From Bacteroidetes bacterium UBA4414 (GTDB lineage Bacteria > Bacteroidota > Bacteroidia > Chitinophagales > Chitinophagaceae), in NCBI GenBank assembly GCA_002389765.1, contig DGQM01000007.1:1-21692 (forward strand): a DNA stretch of 21,692 nucleotides. The letters are read 5' to 3'. Both the position numbers and the translations under genes were made by a program. Every line of letters starts with the position of its first letter. Positions within the stretch are counted from its first letter, which is position 1. Below the pieces are notes generated by a model, which searched no databases, was not told the origin of the DNA, and saw only the letters and a program-made list of their open reading frames with translations. Shown in pieces: positions 1 through 7,344 of this stretch.

Positions 1-98
1 GAATATGTTTTTTGTGTATCAGTACAAACACGTAGTTGTAAATACCATTAAACAGGCATTGTGTTTTATATAGCCATAGTATATATTAGCATAAACAA

Positions 99-124
99 TA
101 CACCCCAATAAAATACACCCCAAT
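99..124. repeat. 11-bp direct repeat overlapping a start codon
   Basis: The 11-mer TACACCCCAAT occurs at 99-109 and again at 114-124, fifteen bases apart; the second copy runs into the ATG at 123. It may be a slippage duplication in the leader of the 70-residue gene. No Shine-Dalgarno sequence is visible, which is normal for Bacteroidota. Confidence 0.6.
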
Positions 125-335
125 GATTGACAAGCTGTACATTACCAACCGAACCAACCAACCTATGCAGGCTACTATTACCGATAATTATACAGGGAAT
201 AATGTTATCACCTGCGAATTGCACCCCGGTGCTAATGAATTATACGTAAAAGACTTGCATGAAGGTGTATACATGATTCATCTGGAAGATGCTAATCATG
301 AAGTGTTTTATGAACAAAAACTGATTAAGGAATAG
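123..335 (+). CDS. Small free-standing T9SS sorting-domain-like protein
   Basis: A 70-residue protein whose whole length resembles the type IX secretion C-terminal sorting domain (TIGR04183 type): a middle strand of the form xxATITDxxTGNxV, then NELYVKDLHEGVYMIHL, and a terminal KLIKE. It lacks the usual YPNP-type opening of that domain, and it has no signal peptide and no passenger domain. An in-frame TAG at 87 and the ATG at 123 limit the start. The neighbouring exported deiminase ends in an alignable domain. It may be a real small protein that borrows the sorting fold, or the surviving 3' end of a decayed secreted-protein gene. The frame is intact and is followed by a good terminator. The resemblance is seen by eye; the function is unknown. 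Confidence 0.6.
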   Translation: MIDKLYITNRTNQPMQATITDNYTGNNVITCELHPGANELYVKDLHEGVYMIHLEDANHEVFYEQKLIKE

Positions 336-360
336 CATTTACTATTCTCACAAAAAGATA

Positions 361-390
361 AAAGGGCTCCTGTATCAGGAACCCTTTTTT
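361..390. terminator. Bidirectional intrinsic terminator
   Basis: An AAAGGG-x-TCCTG stem pairs with CAGGA-x-CCCTTT around a 3-base loop (one internal C/A mismatch) and is followed by a T-run. Read on the minus strand the hairpin is followed by TTTTATCTTTTT, so it can end both the 70-residue gene and the convergent deiminase gene. Confidence 0.8.
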
Positions 391-408
391 GTATTAAGAC
401 AATATCAA

Positions 409-2244
409 TTATTGTTTAGAGATGCGTTTAGTACCTACAGGCAAGCCATCTGCAAATACTTGTACAAAGTATATGCCGTTTGCTGCATTTGCCAGATTGA
501 AATCAAGCTTGTGCATGCCCGATTCCATTTTGCCGAAATCTGTAGTGCTTATTTTCTTGCCCATCATATCTGTTATTACAGCAGTCACTTGCATTTCTTT
601 ATCGAAAGAAGCAGGAATTGTGAAGCTGCCATTACTTGGGTTTGGTAGTGGGTTGAGCAGGAAGTTTCTGTCAGGATTTAATGTTGTGGCAGATGTTGTC
701 CAGTTAATCATAAATGTATAATAACCATCCGGTGCAGTAATTGGTTTCACTGCAGTTTTACCATTGTTGGTAGTCGCTGTCAGGTAATACTCAACCGCAT
801 CGCCATAATTAAAGCTGCCTGAAATATCTGCTATGTGATAGCCACTACTATCTGTCATGTTCACTGTATTCCAGCTGGTAGTACCTTTTTTGCGCCACAT
901 ACATTTTGCAGATGCTACGCCACTTCTGTTATCTATTTTAGATACAAGATGGTATGAACTTTGTTTTACCTGCCAGTCTATAACAGGCGGATGCCAGAAA
1001 TGTACAGGGTTTTCAGCAGGTATCTGCATAGTGACACAGTGTATAGCACCACCCAGTACAGTAAGTATGCGAGAGTCTAGCGGTACTATTTTGTATCCCG
1101 GTGCAATGTCTTTAAACAAGTTGATAGCAGCTGTAGTCTGTGTTTGATTGCCACTTGTACCATCTGAATAGGTTGGCATCAGGTAGGTTTTATTTACCGT
1201 CAGGCCATTTACAAACGTGCGTGCATCACCATCTATATCGCCACATGTTTTCAATACATCGCCATTGTCTTGTGTAGGCATAGGCACTTTGTATATACGG
1301 TATGGTTTACCATATACATTCTTCATGCCGGTAACGGTGGTAATTACATTCTGTATAATTGTTTTATCCTGTGCTGTAACAACACTCGGGTATTCCATGA
1401 TGGCCATTGTATTTTCGTCCATCAGCTTCATGTACATATCATTGTGGCCTGTACCACCATCGCATTGCAGCGTTGGTGTAGATGTTACATTGTTGGATGC
1501 CCATACATATTTGATAGTATCTTGTGTTTGCGATGTTGTCCACGGGCCATGTTTGGGATTTGAGCTTGTGTTAACACTCTCAATCACATTGCTGTGGAAG
1601 GAATTGTGAAAACCATCTGTAAAGAAGTTGCCACCTTCTGCATACAGGTTTGTTTTTACATCCAGATAGCCTGTAACGCCTGCTATCAAGCCCGGATACA
1701 GATTGTCATTATCTCTGCCCGGATAGTAGTTCATATCCAGAAAGCCAATATCATCGTTAGCACCGTAATAGAAACCTATAGGACCATAGTCACGTATCCA
1801 GAAGTCATCACCTACCATTACATGAAACTTATAGTTGGTAAGTGGTGTGCCCTTTGTTGTCATGAAGTTTTTGATGGTAGTACTGTCTGCACCTGCCTTA
1901 ATACGTATCCAAACAGTACATTCTTTCTGTAAGGCATCTGTCATTTGTGCCCACAGGTCGCCATACTCAGTTGTTACATCAGGCCCTGTACCCGGAAAGG
2001 CATCTACCCATGCAATTGATACTGCTTGCGATTCTTCAAATTCGCCCGGTACACGAGCGTCTGCCGGCATTGTATAGGTTGCGGTAGTTTTATTTGCATA
2101 GGGGGATGCTTGTTTAGGAAGTGATTTCCTGTACTCAAGCTCATCTGCAGTAGGTTTTATACGCCATGGGTATCTGTACTGTGTCTGGGCTTGTGCACTG
2201 AGCGATGCAAAGGCAACGCATGCAAATAAGAACTGTTTTCGCAT
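409..2244 (-). CDS. Secreted agmatine/peptidyl-arginine deiminase family enzyme with T9SS sorting domain
   Basis: A 611-residue exported enzyme of the guanidine-modifying superfamily (PAD_porph / agmatine deiminase fold), expected to hydrolyse a guanidino group to a ureido group and ammonia. Residues 1-20 form a signal peptide ending SAQAQ. The catalytic domain covers about 60-410: WIRDYGP at 149-155 (Asp152), GHND at 266-269 (His267 and Asp269) and IHC at 401-403 (nucleophile Cys403), all in the expected order. Residues 410-510 look like an immunoglobulin-like linker, and about 530-611 is a T9SS type A sorting domain (LPNPSNG, GIYFVQV, KRISKQ). The protein should be released or anchored at the cell surface. 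It could be an agmatine deiminase or a peptidyl-arginine deiminase like that of Porphyromonas; sequence alone does not decide. It is transcribed away from a DDAH-like gene of the same superfamily. Confidence 0.9.
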   Translation of the reverse strand: MRKQFLFACVAFASLSAQAQTQYRYPWRIKPTADELEYRKSLPKQASPYANKTTATYTMPADARVPGEFEESQAVSIAWVDAFPGTGPDVTTEYGDLWAQMTDALQKECTVWIRIKAGADSTTIKNFMTTKGTPLTNYKFHVMVGDDFWIRDYGPIGFYYGANDDIGFLDMNYYPGRDNDNLYPGLIAGVTGYLDVKTNLYAEGGNFFTDGFHNSFHSNVIESVNTSSNPKHGPWTTSQTQDTIKYVWASNNVTSTPTLQCDGGTGHNDMYMKLMDENTMAIMEYPSVVTAQDKTIIQNVITTVTGMKNVYGKPYRIYKVPMPTQDNGDVLKTCGDIDGDARTFVNGLTVNKTYLMPTYSDGTSGNQTQTTAAINLFKDIAPGYKIVPLDSRILTVLGGAIHCVTMQIPAENPVHFWHPPVIDWQVKQSSYHLVSKIDNRSGVASAKCMWRKKGTTSWNTVNMTDSSGYHIADISGSFNYGDAVEYYLTATTNNGKTAVKPITAPDGYYTFMINWTTSATTLNPDRNFLLNPLPNPSNGSFTIPASFDKEMQVTAVITDMMGKKISTTDFGKMESGMHKLDFNLANAANGIYFVQVFADGLPVGTKRISKQ

Positions 2245-2341
2245 AAATTAATTATATGGTAAGTCTGTAATTTAACGTAATTAAACTGTAGGTAAAAAAA
2301 TCTTTAAATAACTTTTACATATCTTTTACACTTACTGTCAG

Positions 2342-2349
2342 TATGTTTG
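2342..2349 (+). promoter_or_regulatory. Bacteroidota -7 promoter element TATGTTTG
   Basis: TATGTTTG fits the TAnnTTTG -7 consensus of Bacteroidota sigma factors. It lies in the 2245-2377 divergent spacer and would start transcription near 2356, leaving an approximately 20-base leader before the ATG at 2378. A start at 2360 would leave almost none. No clear -33 TTTG is seen. Confidence 0.45.
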
Positions 2350-2377
2350 ATAGGTTTATATGTATAAATTAATAATC

Positions 2378-2875
2378 ATGATGAGGCTTAACAGGGTTGT
2401 TTGTACTGCTACTATATTGGCGGTATCTGCATTTGGCACAATGGCACAAGAGGCAGGCAAACCTATAAAAATAGAGGTACCCACTACCTACACCGCTAAT
2501 GCTGCCGGTGATATACGTTGCTACCTGAACAAAGCTGCTGTGGGTAAAAACAAACCCGTAGTACAGGTATTTGCACAAAACAACCTGCGCAACATACCCA
2601 TGAAGCTACAGTATAACAAAACAGAATTACCTGTAAGAATGTTAGCTTTGGCACGAAATTCACAACATCATCTGGCTTTCAGAGCAGGGATGAAGGAGGT
2701 ATTGTACCAGACACAAGGTAGGTCTCCATACAGCTGGTCTTGGAGGGGTAGGGCAAAAGCACCTGCATCACCTGTTGTAGGTAGCGAGAAAGTAAAAGCT
2801 ATTAAATGGTGGGCTACTGTTACCATCGGTACTAAAACATATACATCAGATACATTAACAACAACTATAGAATAA
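2378..2875 (+). CDS. Small predicted secreted protein of unknown function
   Basis: I do not recognise a family. From the ATG at 2378 the protein starts MMRLNRVVCTATILAV and has a classic signal peptide ending near GTMAQ, so it is exported; no lipobox Cys is present. The frame also allows an ATG six codons upstream at 2360, but the -7 promoter element and the position of the hydrophobic segment favour 2378 or 2381. The mature part, about 140 residues, is basic, with several Lys/Arg clusters, and ends in a Thr-rich strand-like tail (YTSDTLTTTIE), suggesting a beta-rich fold. The stop lies 5 bases before the DDAH-like gene, so the two are probably one transcript. Confidence 0.75.
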   Translation: MMRLNRVVCTATILAVSAFGTMAQEAGKPIKIEVPTTYTANAAGDIRCYLNKAAVGKNKPVVQVFAQNNLRNIPMKLQYNKTELPVRMLALARNSQHHLAFRAGMKEVLYQTQGRSPYSWSWRGRAKAPASPVVGSEKVKAIKWWATVTIGTKTYTSDTLTTTIE

Positions 2876-2880
2876 AACCA

Positions 2881-3789
2881 ATGCAACCAAGCGTATTTAA
2901 AAACAATATTTCATTCAGTATAAATGATATAAAAGACCGTACAGACCCTACAAGGGTACTGATGTGCAGCCCCGACTATTTTGATATAGTAGATGTGAAG
3001 AACGTACACATGCAGGGGCATATAGGTAATACAGACAAAGCACAGGTAAATGCCCAATGGCAAAGCCTGAAGGATGCCTACGATGCATTGCTTGCCAATA
3101 AAGTACTGGACGAGGTGAGTGTAATACCGGGTGCTAAGGATTGCGAGGATATGGTGTTCTGTGCCAACCAGACATTGCCCTGGAAGATGGAAGACGGTAG
3201 TGAAGTAGTGGTAATGAGCCGTATGAGACACGAGAGCCGCCAGCGTGAGGTACCGTACTTTGAGGAGTTCTTTAAGAACAAGGGCTTTAAGCCACTACAC
3301 TTCAACAATGTGAAGATGTTTGAAGGTATGGGCGATGTGATACCACACCCGCGCAAACGCCTGCTGTATGGCGGCTACGGACACCGTACTACTGCCGAGG
3401 CTTATGACGAACTGGCTACTATGCTGCAAACACCTGTAGTAGCGCTTGAGCTTATTAATCCTAAGTTTTACCATCTGGATACTTGCTTTGTGCCACTGAG
3501 CAAAGATAGTGTGATGCTGTGCAAAGAAGCATTTACAGAAGACGGACTGGCTATGATACGACAACTGTTTAACAAAGTATATTATATACCTGAGTATGAG
3601 GCAGAGAAATACTTCTCGCTGAATGCACATGCGTTTGATGCACATGGTACTAAGACGGCTATACTGCAAAAGGGTAGTGCCATCACGGTAGATGTACTGA
3701 AGCAGGAAGGCTATAATGTAGTGGAAATAGAAACCGGAGAATTTATGAAGTCCGGTGGTAGTGTATTTTGCATGAAGATGATGTATTAG
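2881..3789 (+). CDS. DDAH/arginine-deiminase-like amidinohydrolase
   Basis: A 302-residue cytosolic protein of the amidinotransferase/dimethylarginine dimethylaminohydrolase family, which hydrolyses guanidino compounds such as arginine or methylarginines through a covalent Cys intermediate. Visible landmarks: LMCSPDYFDI at 27-36, DCEDMVFCAN at 87-96 (acidic substrate residues), MFEGMGDVIPHP at 146-157, FYHLDTCFVPL at 196-206 (catalytic His198) and SGGSVFC at 291-297 (nucleophile Cys297). The length is usual for the family and there is no signal peptide. It follows the small secreted-protein gene by 5 bases. In some Bacteroidota relatives are annotated only as arginine deiminase-related, so the true substrate is open. 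Its 3' end lies in a perfect hairpin shared with the intergenic space. Confidence 0.88.
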   Translation: MQPSVFKNNISFSINDIKDRTDPTRVLMCSPDYFDIVDVKNVHMQGHIGNTDKAQVNAQWQSLKDAYDALLANKVLDEVSVIPGAKDCEDMVFCANQTLPWKMEDGSEVVVMSRMRHESRQREVPYFEEFFKNKGFKPLHFNNVKMFEGMGDVIPHPRKRLLYGGYGHRTTAEAYDELATMLQTPVVALELINPKFYHLDTCFVPLSKDSVMLCKEAFTEDGLAMIRQLFNKVYYIPEYEAEKYFSLNAHAFDAHGTKTAILQKGSAITVDVLKQEGYNVVEIETGEFMKSGGSVFCMKMMY

Positions 3790-3804
3790 ATTACATCATC
3801 TTCA
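3773..3804. terminator. Perfect 13-bp hairpin over the DDAH-like stop codon
   Basis: TGAAGATGATGTA at 3773-3785 pairs exactly with TACATCATCTTCA at 3792-3804 around a 6-base loop containing the stop codon region. It lies between two convergent genes. No strong T-run follows on either strand, so it may be a weak terminator or an mRNA-end stabiliser. Confidence 0.5.
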
Positions 3805-3826
3805 CGCTTTATAATAAAGACTTGTA

Positions 3827-4051
3827 TTAGTTGAGTGTGCAGGTAACAGACGGGTTTTGCTTTGCACTATCCAGTGTGCGGAAGTTATCCATCTCTGTAT
3901 TACATTTATCCTGCGCGTTCTTTTTATTGATATCGTTGTAGGTAAAAGACTTCACCAAAGCATTGTTTTGGCTGCAGGTACAGGTATAGTTGCCCTTATT
4001 TACACAAGAAAACAGCGTCACAGTCAGTGCTAATAATACAATACGGTACAT
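3827..4051 (-). CDS. Small Cys-rich lipoprotein
   Basis: A 74-residue protein from the ATG ending at 4051 (MYRIVLLALTVTLFSC). The hydrophobic segment and LFSC form a lipoprotein signal with the lipid-carrying Cys at about residue 16. The frame is open a further 17 codons upstream, but the signal peptide argues for the internal start. The mature part holds four more Cys residues (TCTCS, DKCN, VTC), which could form disulfides in the periplasm. I know no function. It is the last gene of a minus-strand group with the HPP protein and a two-helix membrane protein. Confidence 0.7.
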   Translation of the reverse strand: MYRIVLLALTVTLFSCVNKGNYTCTCSQNNALVKSFTYNDINKKNAQDKCNTEMDNFRTLDSAKQNPSVTCTLN

Positions 4052-4115
4052 ATTCAATTCGTAATTTGCTTTTGTAAGATAGTAAAATGTTTTAAAAACC
4101 AATATACCCGCCTGC

Positions 4116-4670
4116 CTAAAGCTTTCTTTTGTAAGGATAGTGCCTGTTTCGGGGTATGTTGTTCACTATCATAGCTATTACAAACATTATCAGCACACCA
4201 CTCATTACAGGGCTTGCTATGTACATCCAACCCAGTGCTTTTATCTTTTCGCTGCCTATATTGGCTATCAGTGCCGTTGCACCACCGGGGGGATGCAGGG
4301 TTTTGGTCATTTGCATGGCTACTATACTGGTGGCAACTGCCAATCCACAGGCAAGCCATAGCTGGTCGGGTAGTAGTTTGTGTATCAGAACACCTATAAT
4401 GGCAGATATGAGATGACCGCCTATCAGGTTGCGGGGCTGTGCTAATGGACTGTTGGTAGCACCGAATATAAGTACGGCAGATGCTCCGAAAGAGCCTATC
4501 AGGAATACATTATCCATATAGGTGAGCCCTGCGGTTTGTATAGCGCCTATCAGGGCAATGGCTATAAATGCACCGATGAATGTCCAGACATGATCTTCGG
4601 GTTCTATCAGTGTTTGCCGATAAACAACGTATTTGGTAACCCTGTAGGTACGCTTCAGTTTTTGCTTCAA
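4116..4670 (-). CDS. HPP family integral membrane protein
   Basis: A 184-residue membrane protein with four or five hydrophobic helices (about 28-48, 52-71, 84-98, 104-121, 143-168). It carries the two family hallmarks: a GASAVLIFG...SPLAQPRNLIGGH stretch at 61-86 and the HPP motif in TLHPPGGATAL at 124-134. Plant and cyanobacterial members have been linked to nitrite transport; for bacterial members like this one the substrate is not known. There is no CBS or other cytosolic domain. It starts 42 bases downstream of the small membrane-protein gene on the same strand, so co-transcription is likely. Confidence 0.9.
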   Translation of the reverse strand: MKQKLKRTYRVTKYVVYRQTLIEPEDHVWTFIGAFIAIALIGAIQTAGLTYMDNVFLIGSFGASAVLIFGATNSPLAQPRNLIGGHLISAIIGVLIHKLLPDQLWLACGLAVATSIVAMQMTKTLHPPGGATALIANIGSEKIKALGWMYIASPVMSGVLIMFVIAMIVNNIPRNRHYPYKRKL

Positions 4671-4712
4671 TGCTATGGGGTAGATGATTGCGCATCAAGA
4701 TACGCAGTTTTG

Positions 4713-4937
4713 CTACTTCCTTACTAATTGTAAAGCTTTGTTGAATATAAAATACAAGCCCGATAATATACCCCATATCAGCATAGCATACAATGAGCCT
4801 AGTACAGCACATTCAAACGCTATGGTAGATGCAGATGGCAGTGTACCGTCATTATCCCAATAATTATACTCCATGTATAGCATGTATGCTGTAAGCAGTA
4901 CAGCTATTACCAATAGTATTTTATATGCTTTGCCCAT
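4713..4937 (-). CDS. Small two-helix membrane protein
   Basis: A 74-residue protein with two hydrophobic segments, about residues 6-24 and 44-66, joined by an acidic loop (EYNYWDNDGT). No family recognised. Position immediately upstream of the HPP gene, on the same strand, suggests an accessory or simply co-transcribed membrane protein. The start is the first ATG of the frame (MGKAYKILLVIAVLL). Confidence 0.65.
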   Translation of the reverse strand: MGKAYKILLVIAVLLTAYMLYMEYNYWDNDGTLPSASTIAFECAVLGSLYAMLIWGILSGLYFIFNKALQLVRK

Positions 4938-4975
4938 ATATACAGGTTTTTACCTATAACGTATATGCATAATAC

Positions 4976-6706
4976 TTATTGCCCCTGCTGTGCCAGTTTG
5001 CTTCTTTTACGTCCGTAAGCGTAGTAGATAACCAAACCTATAGCCAACCATGCAAGGAAACGCTCCCAATTGCTGACACCACTTTCGCACAACAAATAAC
5101 TGCAACACAGAAAACCCAGTACAGGTATCAGGCTGTAGCTATTGATGAATGATAGTATAGCCATCGTCAGGAATACACCACCGAATAGTATGTAGGGTAC
5201 TTTCAGCCTAACAGCTTCCCAACTATGGTCTCCACCTGTATCGAACATACCGCCCAAACCACCGGGATAGTATTTACCAATCAACACTACCGTGATGATG
5301 AGCAACGCAGGTACTATCCATTTACCATTTATATACGGTGTCTGAAACCTGCTTGTAGGTACATGCTGCTTGCTGTGGTCGTCTTCTGTTATAATGTCTT
5401 CGCCCTTGAGGTGCAGTGCTTTTTTGCGTTGCTGTTGCAGGCGTATGATGCCGCCACATACCAGTACAAATGCAAAGAGCGTACCCACACTGGTTAGCTC
5501 TACTACCACATTCAGGTTAAGGAACAGGGCAGGGATGCCCACTACAAAACCTGTAAGTATGGTACTGAAAGAAGGTGTCTTATATTTAGGGTGTATCTTG
5601 CTGAATACTGGCGGCAGCAAGCCATCTCGGCTCATGCTCATCCATATACGTGGCTGCCCTAACTGGAATACAAGTAGTACACTTGCCGTAGCTATTACCG
5701 CACTCACGGCTATTACACCTGCCAGCCAACCCATACCATTTGCATCAAATACATAAGCCAACGGGTCGCCCACATTCAGGTCTTTGTAGCTTACCATACC
5801 TGTCAGCACCAGTGCAATCAATACATATATAATGGTACAGATAATAAGCGAGTAGAACATACCACGAGGCAGGTCTCTTTGCGGATTCTTACACTCCTCT
5901 GCCGTAGTACTGATGGCATCAAAACCTATATAGGCAAAGAACACAGCCGCCGTACCACTCAGCACACCACCTATACCATTGGGCATAAACGGATGCCAGT
6001 TTTCGGGCTTGATGAAGAAAGCACCACCTACTATTACCAGCAGTATCACCGCCAGTTTCAGTATCACCATGGCATTGGTAGTACGCTTACTTTCTTTGAT
6101 GCCCACATATATAATAGCCGTAATAATACCCGTAACCACAAAAGCAGGAATATCACAAATCAGCTTAAAATTGCCTATTGATGGTGCAGTAGCCCATGCT
6201 TGCTTGGCAGCTTCTGTCAGTCCGTCTTTGGCTGTCCAGTAGTCCATGGTTATCCATGCGGGCAGGTGTATGCCCATGCCATCTAAGAGGGTGGTGAAGT
6301 AGTCGCTCCACGATATGGCAACAGCTATATTGCCAATGGCATATTCCATCAGCAAATCCCAACCTATTATCCATGCAATGATTTCGCCAAATGCTACATA
6401 GCTATACGTATATGCACTGCCCGATACCGGTACCATACTGGCAAACTCGGCATAGCACACCGCAGCAAAACCACAGGCTACAGATACAAACAGGAAGAGG
6501 AACACAATACCCGGGCCACCATCATAGCTTGCCTTGCCGATGGTGCTGAAGATACCCGCACCTACTACGGCGGCAATACCCATCAGCGTCAGGTCTCGTA
6601 CACCCAATACCTTGTGCAGGCCCGATGTGTGTGCATCCGTCATACCACTGGCAGCTTCTTTTTCTATCTGGTGTAGCGTCTTGCGTCTGAAAACAGATTG
6701 ACTCAT
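4976..6706 (-). CDS. APC superfamily amino-acid permease (cationic amino acid transporter type)
   Basis: A 576-residue inner-membrane transporter with about 12 or more hydrophobic helices, expected to import amino acids with protons. The first helix carries GAGIFSTIGKASYDGGPGIV, the usual APC glycine-rich substrate loop, followed by CYAEFASMVPVSGSAYTYSY and EIIAWIIGWDLLMEY, which are typical of the CAT branch (TC 2.A.3.3). FFAYIGFDAISTTAEECKNPQRDLPRG marks the sixth helix and following loop. I chose the ATG ending at 6706 (MSQSVFRRKTLHQ), since Bacteroidota relatives start with a similar short basic leader; the frame is open 14 codons further up to 6748. It lies alone, 38 bases downstream of the small membrane-protein gene's start side, on the same strand. 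Specificity cannot be read from the sequence. Confidence 0.9.
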   Translation of the reverse strand: MSQSVFRRKTLHQIEKEAASGMTDAHTSGLHKVLGVRDLTLMGIAAVVGAGIFSTIGKASYDGGPGIVFLFLFVSVACGFAAVCYAEFASMVPVSGSAYTYSYVAFGEIIAWIIGWDLLMEYAIGNIAVAISWSDYFTTLLDGMGIHLPAWITMDYWTAKDGLTEAAKQAWATAPSIGNFKLICDIPAFVVTGIITAIIYVGIKESKRTTNAMVILKLAVILLVIVGGAFFIKPENWHPFMPNGIGGVLSGTAAVFFAYIGFDAISTTAEECKNPQRDLPRGMFYSLIICTIIYVLIALVLTGMVSYKDLNVGDPLAYVFDANGMGWLAGVIAVSAVIATASVLLVFQLGQPRIWMSMSRDGLLPPVFSKIHPKYKTPSFSTILTGFVVGIPALFLNLNVVVELTSVGTLFAFVLVCGGIIRLQQQRKKALHLKGEDIITEDDHSKQHVPTSRFQTPYINGKWIVPALLIITVVLIGKYYPGGLGGMFDTGGDHSWEAVRLKVPYILFGGVFLTMAILSFINSYSLIPVLGFLCCSYLLCESGVSNWERFLAWLAIGLVIYYAYGRKRSKLAQQGQ

Positions 6707-6811
6707 AGACCTGAAAGATATAAAAGAACGCTGATTTTTGTGTTTCAAGGCATTAGGCGTTAGTATTAAGGGATTAGGATTTCACCTCAGTTGCTACTAT
6801 GTAGCCGTTAC

Positions 6812-6832
6812 GGCGTTGGCACCGTTCATCGG
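6812..6832 (+). repeat. Dispersed intergenic repeat, copy 1
   Basis: A 21-bp word beginning GGCGTTGGCACCGTTCATCG is identical to 14221-14241, and similarity continues loosely downstream (TGCTACTATGGCGCA here against GGTGCTATGGGGCAT there). Both copies are intergenic. Confidence 0.75.
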
Positions 6833-6891
6833 CTGTGCTACTATGGCGCAATGCTGTAGTTGTTCTCTTAGGCTTTAGTACTATACTCAGC

Positions 6892-6931
6892 TTTCTCTTT
6901 CTTTTTGCTTGTCCAAAAAGAAAGAGAGAAA
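6892..6931. repeat. Long pyrimidine/purine hairpin
   Basis: TTTCTCTTTCTTTTTG at 6892-6907 pairs almost fully with CAAAAAGAAAGAGAG at 6914-6928 around CTTGTC. Its make-up is like the hairpin at 7197-7226, and it could act as a two-way terminator in this intergenic region. Confidence 0.6.
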
Positions 6932-7196
6932 GAAAAAGGACCCCCTAAAACCAATGCTCCGCATGTTTTAGGGTTAGCTATACGCTGTTGTTACGCGGAA
7001 TACGCATTAAACGTGGTCAGTGCTACCGCACATGACGGTGCTATTGAGCGGTAGTAGTTACGTCGTCAGTCAGTTTCATATATTTCATCTACACAAGTCA
7101 TCAAGGCTGTTAGCTTGGTACAACAGTAGCAATGCGGTGACATCGGAGCGTCAACAAAGCATTCAGATGTCATCAATGCTTTGCGGCTTTTCTTTG

Positions 7197-7226
7197 TTTC
7201 TTTCTTTTGCCGCCAAAAGAAAGAAA
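7197..7226. repeat. Perfect 13-bp hairpin with CCGC loop
   Basis: TTTCTTTCTTTTG at 7197-7209 pairs exactly with CAAAAGAAAGAAA at 7214-7226 around a CCGC loop. T-rich arms on one side make it a possible terminator; hairpins of this kind recur between genes in Bacteroidota genomes. Confidence 0.65.
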
Positions 7227-7344
7227 GGAAGCGTCAGCCATGAGCGCTGCCAAAGACTCGCGTAGATATAAGCAAAAGAAAGGAAGATATGAGGATAGCA
7301 CTAAAGTTGAATAGAGTGGCACTCATAATTTAACTCCACACTCA

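Larger units (their letters stand above)
6749..7344. other. Gene-free intergenic stretch built of repeats and hairpins
   Basis: About 600 bases with no convincing gene; the single 81-codon frame at 7020-7265 has no family look and crosses a hairpin. The stretch holds a 21-bp repeat shared with 14221-14241, two pyrimidine/purine hairpins, a 7-bp stem (CTACCGC at 7023-7029 with GCGGTAG at 7048-7054), and TTAGGATTT-like words near 6770 that recur elsewhere in the window. Confidence 0.7.

Noticed and set aside
409..3789. Arginine deiminase (arcABC) operon
   Set aside because: No ornithine carbamoyltransferase or carbamate kinase is present, and the two enzymes are on opposite strands.
4054..4359. 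Frameshift in the HPP gene
   Set aside because: The other frame overlaps the 3' half of the gene, but the HPP frame itself is complete with all family motifs, so there is no break.
7020..7265. Plus-strand frame of 81 codons in the intergenic stretch
   Set aside because: It crosses a perfect hairpin and has no recognisable features; more likely chance.
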